A DNA stretch of 64,000 nt from Firmicutes bacterium UBA4795 (GCA_002402825.1 DHGP01000018.1:1-64000), one strand, 5' to 3'. Shown: positions 8,839-17,719, counted from the stretch's first letter. Notes: generated by a model from the letters alone, not told the origin. Numbers and translations are program-made.

Positions 8839-9828
8839 TTACCTCTGAGAGCGGTACAGGCACCAGGGTTCTTCGGCCATGTAGTCGCCGTGGTAAAAGT
8901 AGGCCCGGGCGCGGCAACCCCCGCAAATCTTACGATAAGCGCATTTACCGCAGCCGCCCTGGTAATCTTGCGTTCTTAGGCGTTGCAGCACGGGGCTGTC
9001 CTGCCAGATTAAATTGAAGGGTGTCTTCAATACGTTGCCTACCGCCAGATCCAGGTAAGCACAAGGCTGGACATCTCCCCAGGGGTTGACCAGACAATAA
9101 CTTATTCCGGCCAGGCAGCCTTTTTGGAAGCGCAAGTTTAAACCCATTTGTTTAGCCAGGCGCATAAACTGGGGAGCGCAGGTAGGTTTTAATTCCAGGG
9201 GGATTTCCTGTTGTTTTTTTAAAATGCGGCGGAGCAAATCTTCATATTGAGCGGAGCGTAAAGTGGTTTCTTCAATATTTACGGCCCGGCCGGCGGGAAC
9301 CAAAAAGAAAATATGGTGGGCCACCGCTCCCATCTTAAGGGCAAAATCAGTTAGGTCCTCAATTTCATGGCTGTTCCAATCCATTACGGTGGTATGAATT
9401 TGAAAAGAAAGACCTTCCTTTAAACAAGCCCGCATACCATTTACGGCAGCCTGCCAGGAGCCCGGGACGGCGCGAAAATCATCATGCAAAGCAATGTTTA
9501 AGCTGTCCAAACTAATTCCTGCTACTTGAACCCCTGCCTTTTTTAAGTTTTGGGCTGTTTGGCCGTCAATTAAAGTTCCGTTAGTTCCTAATACAGGTCG
9601 TAAACCTTGTTTTTTGGCCTGACGAATTAAATCGTAAATATCCGGTCGCATTAAAGGTTCCCCGCCGCTAAAAATCATGATTCGAAAGCCGGTGTGAGCA
9701 ATCTCATTTATTAAATTTATCCCTTCCGGGGTGGTAAGCTCATTAGCGGCTGTCCAATGGGCATCACGGTAGCAGTGTTTACAGTAAAGATTACAGGAGT
9801 TAGTAACATTCCAGGAAACCAGCATCAA
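8839..9828 (-). CDS. ahbD: Radical SAM heme b synthase AhbD
   Basis: A 329-residue radical SAM enzyme, likely AhbD, which converts the two propionates of Fe-coproporphyrin III to vinyls to give heme b. The SAM cluster motif is C-x3-C-x2-C in NSCNLYCKHC, followed by FSGGEPLMRPD. The C-terminal SPASM-like cysteines lie in KGCLAGISYCLVNPWGDVQPC and GGCGKCAYRKICGGCRARA. The LVPAGRAV segment fits NirJ2/AhbD proteins. Start may be TTG 9828 or ATG 9825. Clustered with hemB and ahbC. AhbC and AhbD are paralogues, and the shorter form without the N-terminal extension is taken as AhbD. Confidence 0.85.
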   Translation of the reverse strand: MMLVSWNVTNSCNLYCKHCYRDAHWTAANELTTPEGINLINEIAHTGFRIMIFSGGEPLMRPDIYDLIRQAKKQGLRPVLGTNGTLIDGQTAQNLKKAGVQVAGISLDSLNIALHDDFRAVPGSWQAAVNGMRACLKEGLSFQIHTTVMDWNSHEIEDLTDFALKMGAVAHHIFFLVPAGRAVNIEETTLRSAQYEDLLRRILKKQQEIPLELKPTCAPQFMRLAKQMGLNLRFQKGCLAGISYCLVNPWGDVQPCAYLDLAVGNVLKTPFNLIWQDSPVLQRLRTQDYQGGCGKCAYRKICGGCRARAYFYHGDYMAEEPWCLYRSQR

Positions 9829-9884
9829 TTTCCTATCCCCCTAATTCTTAATCTCTACTTTTTAAGTAACTTAATTATTTATTT

Positions 9885-10862
9885 TCAGGCTTTACTTAGC
9901 CACCGGGCTGCTTCAAGGGCATGGTAAGTCAGAATAAAGTCTGCCCCGGCCCGCTTTATGGCCGTCAGGTTTTCTATAACCAGGCGCGGCTCGTCAATCC
10001 AACCTTTTTGCGCCGCGGCTTTAACCATGGCGTATTCCCCGCTAACGTTATAGGCAGCTACGGGATAGGGGAAGGTGTCTTTAACCAGGCGAATAATGTC
10101 CAGGTAGGCTAAAGCAGGTTTAACCATTACTATATCCGCTCCTTCTTGAAGGTCCAGGTAAACTTCCCGCAAAGCTTCAATTGCGTTAGCCGGGTCCATT
10201 TGGTAACTCTGCCGGTCACCAAACTGAGGGGTTGAGGCGGCTGCTTCCCGGAAAGGGCCGTAGTAAGCCGAGGCGTACTTGGCCGCATAGGCTAAAATAG
10301 GAACCTGGTCAAAACCAGTCTCGTCAAGCAACAATCGGATAGCTTTTACCCGTCCGTCCATCATATCGGAAGGCGCCACCATATCGGCTCCTGCTCTTAC
10401 GTGGGAAAGAGCGATTTTGGCCAGCAGTTCTAAGGTGGCATCGTTTAAAATTTTCCCATTGGCTACCACCCCACAGTGTCCGTGGCTGGTATAGGCGCAA
10501 AGACAAACATCTGTGATAACCAAAAGGTCAGGAAACTTATCTTTAATTGCTCTTACAGCCTGGCTTACAATGCCCTCACGGGCGTAAGCTTCAGAACCTC
10601 TTTCATCCTTGACTTTAGGGAGGCCAAAAATAATAATGCCCGGAATGCCAGCTGCTTGCACTAGTTTTAACTCTTCTTGTAAAGCATCAATGGAAAAATG
10701 ATGGATTCCCGGCATAGATTGAATAGGTTCACGAATTCCTTTACCATGGCATACGAAGGCCGGGTAAATCAGGTCGGTAACTTTAAGCTGGGTTTCCCTT
10801 ACTAGTTGCCGGAAAGAGCTTTTAGCCCTTAACCGGCGGGGCCGGAAAACTGGGTAATACAT
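9885..10862 (-). CDS. hemB: Delta-aminolevulinic acid dehydratase (porphobilinogen synthase)
   Basis: Condenses two 5-aminolevulinate molecules to porphobilinogen. 325 residues, normal length. The zinc-type cysteine site is DVCLCAYTSHGHCG. The Schiff-base lysines are in AYAAKYASAYYGPFR and VMVKPALAYLDI. The N-terminal RPRRLRAKSSFRQLVRET is also typical. It sits between ahbC (69 bp upstream) and ahbD (56 bp downstream) on the same strand, so it is part of the heme operon. Confidence 0.97.
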   Translation of the reverse strand: MYYPVFRPRRLRAKSSFRQLVRETQLKVTDLIYPAFVCHGKGIREPIQSMPGIHHFSIDALQEELKLVQAAGIPGIIIFGLPKVKDERGSEAYAREGIVSQAVRAIKDKFPDLLVITDVCLCAYTSHGHCGVVANGKILNDATLELLAKIALSHVRAGADMVAPSDMMDGRVKAIRLLLDETGFDQVPILAYAAKYASAYYGPFREAAASTPQFGDRQSYQMDPANAIEALREVYLDLQEGADIVMVKPALAYLDIIRLVKDTFPYPVAAYNVSGEYAMVKAAAQKGWIDEPRLVIENLTAIKRAGADFILTYHALEAARWLSKA

Positions 10863-10886
10863 TTTTGACGTCAGCCTTTCTATGGA

Positions 10887-10966
10887 GGACGATTCTGTTG
10901 ACAGCTTACGTCAAACCCTTTTCAAGTCTGGTTACATTTTTTTCCTGTTTGTCAACAGAACTGTCC
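10887..10966. repeat. Palindromic repeat of the GGGGACRGTTCTGTTGACA type at the ahbC 3' end
   Basis: Perfect arms TTCTGTTGACA (10893-10903) and TGTCAACAGAA (10950-10960) are extended by near-matching GGAC/GTCC ends. The downstream arm codes for the last residues of AhbC (TVLLTNRKKM), so the element covers the ahbC stop and the ahbC-hemB gap. Confidence 0.75.
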
Positions 10967-12137
10967 CCTCGTCTATTTCCTCTTCACTTAAATAACATGC
11001 CGGGTCGGAAGCCCAAAAATCACCGTAAAAAGCCTCAGCCCGGGCGCGTAAATTACCGTTGCAAAGATTAAGCCAGCCGCAACCGGCGCAGCGACCTTTT
11101 AGATATGCCCGGCGGTTCCTTAAGGCTTTCAGGACCGGGTGAGATTCGTCATTCCATATATCCCCAAAACTGCGTTCTTTGACATTGCCAAAAGAAAAGG
11201 TACGGGTAAACTGGTCTGCCAGCACAAAGCCTTTCCAATCTATGGCGCCAATAGCTATTCCCGAACGGTTACCTCCATTTTGGGCCAGTAAGGTGTAAGC
11301 CCTTTTAGCTATGGCAGGTTCTTTTTCCCTTAATTTAAGGTAAAGATAAATTCCGTCGGCGTGGTTGTCCACCGTTAAAATTTCTTTTTCTAATCCTCGC
11401 TGCTGAAAGTCAAGTGTTTTTTTTATAATTAGGTCTAAGGCTGCCCTTGATTGTTCATGAGTTAAGTCTTCGTTAACTAATTTAGCTCCCCGCCCGGCAT
11501 AAACTAAATGATAAAAGCACACCCGGGGGATGTTTTCTGTTTCTACTAATTTGAAGATGTTTTCAAGCTCGCCAGCATTGTAACGGTTAAGGGTAAAACG
11601 CAAACCTACCTTTTGCCCCACCGCCAGGCACTCCCTTATTCCTGCTAAGGCCTGGTCAAAAGCCCCGGGCACCCCCCGGAAAAAGTCATTCACCTCGCCT
11701 AGACCGTCTAAACTAACACCTACGTAACTAACCCCGGCTTCTTTAATTTTTTGGGCCATTTGATGGGTAATTAAAGTCCCGTTAGTGGATAAAGTAACCC
11801 TGATTCCTTTATCTACGGCGATTGAGGCAAGCTTAAAAATATCCTGGCGCAGGAGCGGCTCACCCCCGGAAAGAAGCAAAACCGGGACTTTAAAGGCAGC
11901 CAGTTCAGTAATTAACTTTTTTGCTTCAGTGCCTGTCAGTTCTTCTCCGCCCGGGTGCTGGCCGGCCCCCGCGTAACAATGCCGGCAGCGCAAGTTGCAA
12001 AGGCGGGTCATATTCCAAACCACCACCGGACCTAAGCCGGCCCCTGCGCCATGCTTTGAGCGGCGGGAGGCAGGGCTATAACGTAAAGCATCGCCGTAAT
12101 TTTCCCTTCCGCCAAGAAGCTTACTAATACTAAGCAT
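10932..12137 (-). CDS. ahbC: 12,18-didecarboxysiroheme deacetylase AhbC (radical SAM)
   Basis: A 401-residue radical SAM enzyme. The N-terminal MLSISKLLGGRENYGDALRY extension is typical of AhbC/NirJ1, which removes the two acetate side chains of didecarboxysiroheme to give Fe-coproporphyrin III. The SAM motif is in TRLCNLRCRHCYAG, followed by LLLSGGEPLLRQD and GVSLDGL. C-terminal auxiliary cluster cysteines lie in CAGCGWLNLCNGNLRARAEA. Start ATG. The last ~10 residues come from a palindromic repeat and look added. Lies between cobA-hemD (9 bp away) and hemB. Confidence 0.88.
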   Translation of the reverse strand: MLSISKLLGGRENYGDALRYSPASRRSKHGAGAGLGPVVVWNMTRLCNLRCRHCYAGAGQHPGGEELTGTEAKKLITELAAFKVPVLLLSGGEPLLRQDIFKLASIAVDKGIRVTLSTNGTLITHQMAQKIKEAGVSYVGVSLDGLGEVNDFFRGVPGAFDQALAGIRECLAVGQKVGLRFTLNRYNAGELENIFKLVETENIPRVCFYHLVYAGRGAKLVNEDLTHEQSRAALDLIIKKTLDFQQRGLEKEILTVDNHADGIYLYLKLREKEPAIAKRAYTLLAQNGGNRSGIAIGAIDWKGFVLADQFTRTFSFGNVKERSFGDIWNDESHPVLKALRNRRAYLKGRCAGCGWLNLCNGNLRARAEAFYGDFWASDPACYLSEEEIDEGTVLLTNRKKM

Positions 12138-12146
12138 ATTTCAATT

Positions 12147-13712
12147 TCAGTCGCCGGACCTCATGACGACTATTTCCTCCTCTCTCGTAAGGCAGGCATC
12201 TTGCCTGTCCACCAGGGCTTTAACCAGTCCCTCTACGGTGTATTCCTGGGCTACAAGGTCAACCTTTAAACCGGCCTTAATTGCCGTTTGCGCGGTAACC
12301 GGTCCAATACAAGCAACAGTGACTTTGGCCAATAAATCAGCTAAATCAGAGGCGTTTAACAAAGAAATAAAATTGCGTACCGTTGAAGAACTAGTGAAGG
12401 TAATAACATGAATGTGCCCTTTGGCCAGCATAAACCGGACCAGGTCTATATTACCCTTATCGCCGGCTACTTGGTAAGCGGTTACTTCATCTACGTGTGT
12501 CCCTAGGTCAGTTAAGGCTGTAACCAGCACGTCTCTCGCTCCTTTTGCCCGGGGCAGTAAAACCCGTGCTCCAGGAAAAAGCCTATATTTCAGGCCGGCA
12601 CTGATTTCCTCCGCCTGGTAGCTTTCCGGCACAAAGTCCACCATCAAACCGAAATTTTCCAAAGCTTCTTTTGTGCGGGGACCTATAGCGCCCAGGTGAA
12701 TATCTTTTAAGCGGCGAATATCCCCTTTTTGCTCCGCCAGCCGCCTGAAAAAAAACTTGACTCCGTTTACGCTGGTAAAAATTATCCAATCATAACTTTC
12801 TATAAAAGCAATGGCTTGATCTAAAGGGCCAAAATCATCGGGCGGGGTAATTTTAATGGTAGGAAACTCAAAGGGCTCCCCTCCCAAAGCGGCAATCGCC
12901 CGGGATAAAGAATCGGCCTGCTCCCGGGCGCGAGTAACCATGACCCTTTTTCCAAACAAAGGTTTCTTTTCCCGCCATTTTAATTTTTCTCTTAAAGCTA
13001 CTACGTCACCTACTACTACCACCACCGGGTTGGTAAGGCCTGCTACGGTTGCTTTTTGGGCAATATCAGCCAGAGTACCCACATAAGTTTGTTGTTCACT
13101 AAAAGTCCCGCAGTAGATTAGCGCGACCGGTGTTTCCGGCGCTCGTCCCGCCTGGATTATTCTGGCAGTAATTGACTTTAAATTGGCCATACCCATTAAA
13201 ATTACCAGTGTTCCTACGGCTGAGGCAATTTCTTCCCAGTTAACCCCATCCTCACCTTTATCTACGTCTTGATTGCCAGTAACAATTCCTAAACTGGAAG
13301 CATAACCCCGGTGGGTAAGCGGAATTCCCGCGTAAGCCGGTACCGCTATGGCTGACGTAACCCCGGGTACTATTTCAAAGGTTAAATTATGCGCGGCTAA
13401 AGCTTCTGCTTCTTCGCCACCCCGGCCAAAAACGAAGGGGTCTCCTCCTTTAAGCCGGACTACCACCTTGCCTTCTTTGGCCCGGCTTACTAAAAGACGG
13501 TTAATTTCCTCTTGCCTTAAGCTGTTGCTGCCCGGTATTTTTCCTACATAAACTAATTCGGCCTCAGGTCTGGCGTATTTAAGCAAAACCGGGTTGATTA
13601 AACGGTCGTAAATGATAACTTGCGCTTCTTGAAGACATCTTATCCCTTTTAGCGTGATCAGTCCTGGGTCGCCCGGCCCTGCACCCACCAGATAAACAAT
13701 TCCTTTTAGCAC
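12147..13712 (-). CDS. cobA-hemD: Uroporphyrinogen-III C-methyltransferase / uroporphyrinogen-III synthase fusion
   Basis: 521 residues with two enzymes. The N half (~1-245) is the SAM-dependent SUMT that makes precorrin-2, with YLVGAGPGDPGLITLKG, the VRLKGGDPFVFGRGGEE loop and LVILMGMANL. The C half (~255-515) is HemD, which cyclises hydroxymethylbilane, with VMVTRAREQADSL and HVITFTSSSTVRNF. This fusion is common in Clostridia and feeds both siroheme and B12. GTG start behind AAGGAG. Its tail (RQDACLT, about 501-508) carries a short palindromic repeat. Lies between hemC and ahbC. Confidence 0.95.
   Translation of the reverse strand: MLKGIVYLVGAGPGDPGLITLKGIRCLQEAQVIIYDRLINPVLLKYARPEAELVYVGKIPGSNSLRQEEINRLLVSRAKEGKVVVRLKGGDPFVFGRGGEEAEALAAHNLTFEIVPGVTSAIAVPAYAGIPLTHRGYASSLGIVTGNQDVDKGEDGVNWEEIASAVGTLVILMGMANLKSITARIIQAGRAPETPVALIYCGTFSEQQTYVGTLADIAQKATVAGLTNPVVVVVGDVVALREKLKWREKKPLFGKRVMVTRAREQADSLSRAIAALGGEPFEFPTIKITPPDDFGPLDQAIAFIESYDWIIFTSVNGVKFFFRRLAEQKGDIRRLKDIHLGAIGPRTKEALENFGLMVDFVPESYQAEEISAGLKYRLFPGARVLLPRAKGARDVLVTALTDLGTHVDEVTAYQVAGDKGNIDLVRFMLAKGHIHVITFTSSSTVRNFISLLNASDLADLLAKVTVACIGPVTAQTAIKAGLKVDLVAQEYTVEGLVKALVDRQDACLTREEEIVVMRSGD
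12190..12210. repeat. Palindromic repeat (AGGCAnnaTGCCT type) in the hemD tail
   Basis: GGCAGGCATCTTGCCTG forms a compact palindrome. On the coding strand it reads RQDACLT, close to the RQDAYPT peptide found in ftsQ and a DUF881 gene of this window. It lies in the last ~20 codons of cobA-hemD. Confidence 0.6.
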
Positions 13713-13752
13713 CTTGATTTACTCCTTTTGGTTAATCAGGACGATTGACCTA

Positions 13753-14676
13753 TCATTTTTGCCAGGCGTATGGCCATACGCCCCTACTGTGAAATTTTTC
13801 AGCCAGTGTTTCCCCCAGCCATGTGGCTTCGGTCACCTTCCCGGTGATAGTATTCCGGACAAGTTGTTTGCCATTTTCTGAGGCCACCATACCGGTAATG
13901 GTAAGTTTATCTCCTTCAACTTCTCCTAAAACGCCAATGGGATATTGGCAGCCGACCCCCAATTTACGTAAAAAGGCTCTTTCGGCTGTAACCGTTGCGT
14001 TGGAAGAAGGATGGTTTAAAGAAAAAGCTATTTGAGCAACTCGACTGTCCCCTGCCCTTCCTTCAATACCGATTGCTCCTTGGGCCGCCGCCGGTAAACA
14101 GATAGAAAAGGGGATTATTTCGGTGATATTTTTAGCCAGCCCTAGACGTTGCAATCCAGCCACCGCTATAACAATCCCATCTAATTTTTGCTCATCCATT
14201 TTTTTAAGCCGGCGGTCAATATTCCCGCGTAAAGGGACAATTCTGAAATCAGGCCGGTAATAAAGCAGTTGCGCGGCGCGACGCAAACTGCTGGTGCCGA
14301 TAACCGCGTTTTTAGGAAGAGAGCCTAAGGCTAGACCTGTCCGTGAAACAAGAGCGTCTGCCGCGTTTCCCCGCGGGCATACCGCCAGCAAAACTAATCC
14401 TGTTGGCAACTGGGTGGGCAGGTCTTTTAAGCTATGCACGGCCAGATCAATTTCCCCCTTTAAAAGAGCCAGCTCTAATTCCTTAGTAAACAAACCCATG
14501 CCACCCGCTTGAACTAAGGACGCCTTTGCAAATTGGTCACCGGTAGTTTTAATTTTAACCGGCAAAAAGTCAATATCGCGGTGTTTTTCTTTCAAACACT
14601 TAATTACCCATTCTGTCTGCCAAAGAGCTAATTTACTTCCTCTGGTACCAATAAGAAGCTTCTTTTGCATCCTCAC
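13753..14676 (-). CDS. hemC: Hydroxymethylbilane synthase (porphobilinogen deaminase)
   Basis: Polymerises four porphobilinogens to hydroxymethylbilane. 307 residues: IGTRGSKLALWQ at the N terminus, the HSLKDLPTQLP loop, and the dipyrromethane cofactor Cys in KLGVGCQYPIGV. Start is either GTG 14676 or ATG 14670; both overlap the 3' end of hemA, indicating translational coupling. The last residues SRGVWPYAWQK are encoded by a GGCGTATGGCCATACGCC palindrome and look like a repeat-derived tail, since family members usually end near the preceding region. Confidence 0.95.
   Translation of the reverse strand: MRMQKKLLIGTRGSKLALWQTEWVIKCLKEKHRDIDFLPVKIKTTGDQFAKASLVQAGGMGLFTKELELALLKGEIDLAVHSLKDLPTQLPTGLVLLAVCPRGNAADALVSRTGLALGSLPKNAVIGTSSLRRAAQLLYYRPDFRIVPLRGNIDRRLKKMDEQKLDGIVIAVAGLQRLGLAKNITEIIPFSICLPAAAQGAIGIEGRAGDSRVAQIAFSLNHPSSNATVTAERAFLRKLGVGCQYPIGVLGEVEGDKLTITGMVASENGKQLVRNTITGKVTEATWLGETLAEKFHSRGVWPYAWQK
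13765..13782. repeat. REP-like palindrome (GGCGTAT-GGCC-type) at the hemC 3' end
   Basis: GGCGTATGGCCATACGCC is a perfect 18-nt palindrome. One side continues CCTA, as in the full 30-nt copies at 24164, 26010 and 61723. It codes for RGVWPYA in HemC, the same peptide as in the RAYT protein. Confidence 0.8.
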
Positions 14677-15973
14677 TTAACACCTTGTTTTTATTTTCTT
14701 GCTCTTCAAGTATTTTTAAGTCAAATAAATTTTGTAGTATTTCCGTATATAAGTGTCCCTCACCTGCTCCGGCATAAGCTTTTAACTGGGTAATAGGAAT
14801 GTGGAGTAATTGGTTTACGATGGTGTTGGCTAGCTTAACTAGAACCTGATGTTCTTGCTCCGAAAGGTCAGGTAAACTACGCAAGGCTTGCTGTAAGGCT
14901 TTTTGTTTAATTTCCTCTCCTTTTTGTTTTAAAAAAACAATGGTCGGCACCATAAATTGGGTGCCCAGCCACCGCATAAACTTGACTAATTCTTCTTCAA
15001 TAATAACCTCCGCTGCCGCTGCCGCTTTTTTGCGTACTTCCAGGTTAGCGTCAACCACGTTTTGCAGGTCGTCAATATCATAAAGAGATACCCCTGGTAA
15101 GGTAGCCACGGCAGGTTCAATATCCCGGGGAACAGCAATATCAATAAGAATGAATTGCCTTTCTTCTTGCTGTCGGAGCGCATCTGCCATTTGCTGGTAA
15201 TAGATAACGTAATGGGGGGCAGCTGTACAACTAATGATAATATCTATTTCCTTTAAGTGGTTATAAACTTGTGTAAATTTAATTGCTTGTCCCCCAAGCT
15301 GTCCGGCCAGCTCAACGGCCTTGGCGTAAGAACGGTTGGTAATGTATATTTTATTAGCTTTGTTAGCTTTTAAGTAACCGGCAGTCAAGGTGGACATTTT
15401 ACCGGCCCCAATAAGTAAAATTGCTTTCCCGGACAAATTTTTAAGGTTTTGGCGGGCTAGTTCAACGGCTGCGTAACTAATAGAAACAGCGTTTTGGTCA
15501 ATGCCGGTTTTTTGACGCACCTTTTTGCCAACAGCCAGGGCTTTTTGGAATAAAACATTTAGCACCTGGTTTACCGTGCCCACTTCAAAAGCCTGCTGGT
15601 AAGCCCGTTTTACCTGGCCCAAAATTTCCGTTTCCCCTAAAAGCATAGAGTCTAAGCCGGCTGCCACCCGAAAAAGGTGCCGGATAGCATCATAAAGGGT
15701 GTAAGTATAGGTATAGTTTTTAATTTCCGTGTCGTTTATACCAGATTTATCCTTAAGAAAATCACGGGTTGCCTTTAAGCCCTGGTTTAATTCCCGGGTG
15801 GTGACGTAAATTTCCGTCCGATTACAGGTGGATAAAATCACACAACCTTCAACACCCTGGCAGTTGTATAGGTTCAAGCAAGACTTCGGTATAGAATTTG
15901 GTGTAGTAGAAAGTTTTTCCCTAAATTCTACTGGCGCCGTCCGGTGATTAATCCCTACCACCACGATAAACAA
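14633..15973 (-). CDS. hemA: Glutamyl-tRNA reductase
   Basis: NADPH-dependent reduction of glutamyl-tRNA to glutamate-1-semialdehyde, the first step of C5 tetrapyrrole synthesis. 446 residues. It has GINHRTAPVEFRE at the start, the catalytic Cys in LSTCNRTEIY near residue 50, SMLLGETEILGQVK, a nucleotide-binding LLIGAGKMS and a C-terminal helical dimerisation region. It overlaps both neighbours (precorrin-2 dehydrogenase and hemC) by a few codons. The next enzyme, HemL, is not in the window. Confidence 0.96.
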   Translation of the reverse strand: MFIVVVGINHRTAPVEFREKLSTTPNSIPKSCLNLYNCQGVEGCVILSTCNRTEIYVTTRELNQGLKATRDFLKDKSGINDTEIKNYTYTYTLYDAIRHLFRVAAGLDSMLLGETEILGQVKRAYQQAFEVGTVNQVLNVLFQKALAVGKKVRQKTGIDQNAVSISYAAVELARQNLKNLSGKAILLIGAGKMSTLTAGYLKANKANKIYITNRSYAKAVELAGQLGGQAIKFTQVYNHLKEIDIIISCTAAPHYVIYYQQMADALRQQEERQFILIDIAVPRDIEPAVATLPGVSLYDIDDLQNVVDANLEVRKKAAAAAEVIIEEELVKFMRWLGTQFMVPTIVFLKQKGEEIKQKALQQALRSLPDLSEQEHQVLVKLANTIVNQLLHIPITQLKAYAGAGEGHLYTEILQNLFDLKILEEQENKNKVLSEDAKEASYWYQRK

Positions 15974-16613
15974 GGGTTAGCCGCTCCTTTGCTTCTTCCA
16001 GTTTTTCTTCCCGTACCAATTGTAATAACTTTAAATCCACCAAACGAGTTAGAATGGCCTGCTTTTGGTCAGATTCGGCAACTTCATTTATGGCTTTCTG
16101 CCGTATTTCCCCTAAAAAAGAGACCAGCCACTCAAAAGCCGGACCGTATTGTATTTCCAATTCTTCTCTAATTTTTTTGGCTAAAATTGGGCTTTTACCT
16201 GTGGTAGAAACGGCAATTTGCAAAAATCCTCTTTTAACCACAGCTGGCACAAAAAAGTTACTATATTCAGGGTCGTCAACTACATTAACCAGAATATTGT
16301 TTTTAAAACAATCTTTAGCCACCTGCCGATTTATTTCCTTTTGATTAGTTGCGGCAATTACTAAAACAACTCCGATAAGATCAGCCGGCTGGTAAGTACC
16401 TTGCCTGAAGTTGAGTCGCCCATTTTTTACCAGCTTTCTTAAATTTGGCGTTGCCTCACCAGCCACCATCTTTATCTGGGCGCCGTAATCAAGTAAAGTT
16501 AATATCTTTCGTTCGGCCACTGTTCCACCTCCCACCACCAGACATTTCTGGTTGGTTAAATTTAAAAAAAGGGGATACAGTTTCGCCGCCGGTGGTCTTA
16601 CCTCAATGTTCAT
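15948..16613 (-). CDS. Precorrin-2 dehydrogenase (siroheme synthase N-terminal type)
   Basis: A 221-residue stand-alone version of the CysG N-terminal domain, oxidising precorrin-2 to sirohydrochlorin with NAD+. The Rossmann motif is VVGGGTVAERK near residues 26-36. VVDDPEYSNFFVPAVVKRGFLQIAVSTTGKSP is the usual central segment. The C-terminal helical part has no obvious chelatase domain, so iron insertion may need another protein outside the window. It precedes and overlaps hemA, and lies 8 bp after hepT. Confidence 0.92.
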   Translation of the reverse strand: MNIEVRPPAAKLYPLFLNLTNQKCLVVGGGTVAERKILTLLDYGAQIKMVAGEATPNLRKLVKNGRLNFRQGTYQPADLIGVVLVIAATNQKEINRQVAKDCFKNNILVNVVDDPEYSNFFVPAVVKRGFLQIAVSTTGKSPILAKKIREELEIQYGPAFEWLVSFLGEIRQKAINEVAESDQKQAILTRLVDLKLLQLVREEKLEEAKERLTLVYRGGRD

Positions 16614-16621
16614 TCTTAATT

Positions 16622-17587
16622 TTAATACTCTCTCTTACCAATATAATCAGCAATCATAGTCAGGTTTTTTTTAGCTGGTTGTTCGGGAATAAAAGCCAGT
16701 TCATTTTTAGCTTTTACCAGATAGCGCCAGGCAATTTCCTGAGCGTGGCCTATGCCCCCCGAATTTTTAATGATTTCTACCGCTTTATCAAGAATAAAAG
16801 CATCATTTTGGGTGCTTAGCAAGCTTAAAAGGTTCTTTAAGTCCTCACGCGCCGGGCTATGCTTTAAGGCATAAATCGTGGGCAGGGTAATAACTCCCTG
16901 TTGTAAATCGCTGCCCACTGGTTTACCTAATTGCTGTTCCTTAGCTACAAAGTCTAAAATATCATCGGTAATTTGAAAAGCCATCCCCACATAATGTCCG
17001 TAACGGCGTAAGGCTTCTGACAATTTACGCGGAGCTTCGCAGACCAGGGCCCCTAATTGACAGCAGGTTGCAATTAACAAAGCTGTCTTACGGCTAATTC
17101 GGGAAAAATAATCTTTTATTGGTTGGGCCCAGTTATAACCGTTTTTAATTTGCTCTATTTCGCCGACACACATTTTTACCCCCGTGTTGGCTAATATTTT
17201 AATAATTGGTTTATCGTAATTAGAAATTAACTTTAATGATTCCGCAAAAAGATAACTTCCAACGTGTACGGATAATTTATTTCCCCATTTTGCTTTTATA
17301 GTTAGTGTTCCCCGGCGCACCAGGGCAGAATCTACTACGTCATCATGCACTAAAGAGGCCATATGGGTAAGTTCTACAGCTGCCGCTACTGGTAAAATTT
17401 TTTCAAAATTAAAATTACCACACTTGCCGCTTAGGATACAAAAAGCAGGACGCAAGCGTTTTCCCCCTGCTTTTAAAAGGTGGGTAGCCGCTTCCGTGAC
17501 TAAAAGATCCGGTGTTTGGACAACTGAATTAAGCTTTTCTTCTACTCCGGCCATTTCAGCCTGTATTTCATAAAATAAGCTTTGCAA
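16622..17587 (-). CDS. Polyprenyl diphosphate synthase, HepT-like (long-chain prenyl for menaquinone)
   Basis: A 321-residue all-helical trans-prenyltransferase extending farnesyl diphosphate with isopentenyl units. The first Asp-rich motif is LVHDDVVD with the following R-R-G; the second is QITDDILD followed by GKPVGSDLQQGVITLP. Length and motifs fit heptaprenyl diphosphate synthase component II or an octaprenyl enzyme; the chain length cannot be read from sequence. TTG start. First gene of the minus-strand heme run, so its product may serve menaquinone while the rest makes heme for respiratory proteins. Confidence 0.85.
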   Translation of the reverse strand: MQSLFYEIQAEMAGVEEKLNSVVQTPDLLVTEAATHLLKAGGKRLRPAFCILSGKCGNFNFEKILPVAAAVELTHMASLVHDDVVDSALVRRGTLTIKAKWGNKLSVHVGSYLFAESLKLISNYDKPIIKILANTGVKMCVGEIEQIKNGYNWAQPIKDYFSRISRKTALLIATCCQLGALVCEAPRKLSEALRRYGHYVGMAFQITDDILDFVAKEQQLGKPVGSDLQQGVITLPTIYALKHSPAREDLKNLLSLLSTQNDAFILDKAVEIIKNSGGIGHAQEIAWRYLVKAKNELAFIPEQPAKKNLTMIADYIGKREY

Positions 17588-17710
17588 TATTTTAAACCAC
17601 TTTACTAAAAATCCTCTATTTTATTTGGCTTAAAGCGTACCTTATTTTAAATTAAAAATCAATAGTAGTTTTTAACATGAAAAAATAAAATGTTCCTTTT
17701 TAAAGAATTA

Positions 17711-17719
17711 TGTTATAAT
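17711..17719 (+). promoter_or_regulatory. Extended -10 promoter for tRNA-Sec
   Basis: TG-T-TATAAT is a perfect extended -10 element, about 44 bp before the tRNA-Sec 5' end. The -35 region (TGTTCC near 17691) is weak, which extended -10 promoters tolerate. Confidence 0.55.
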
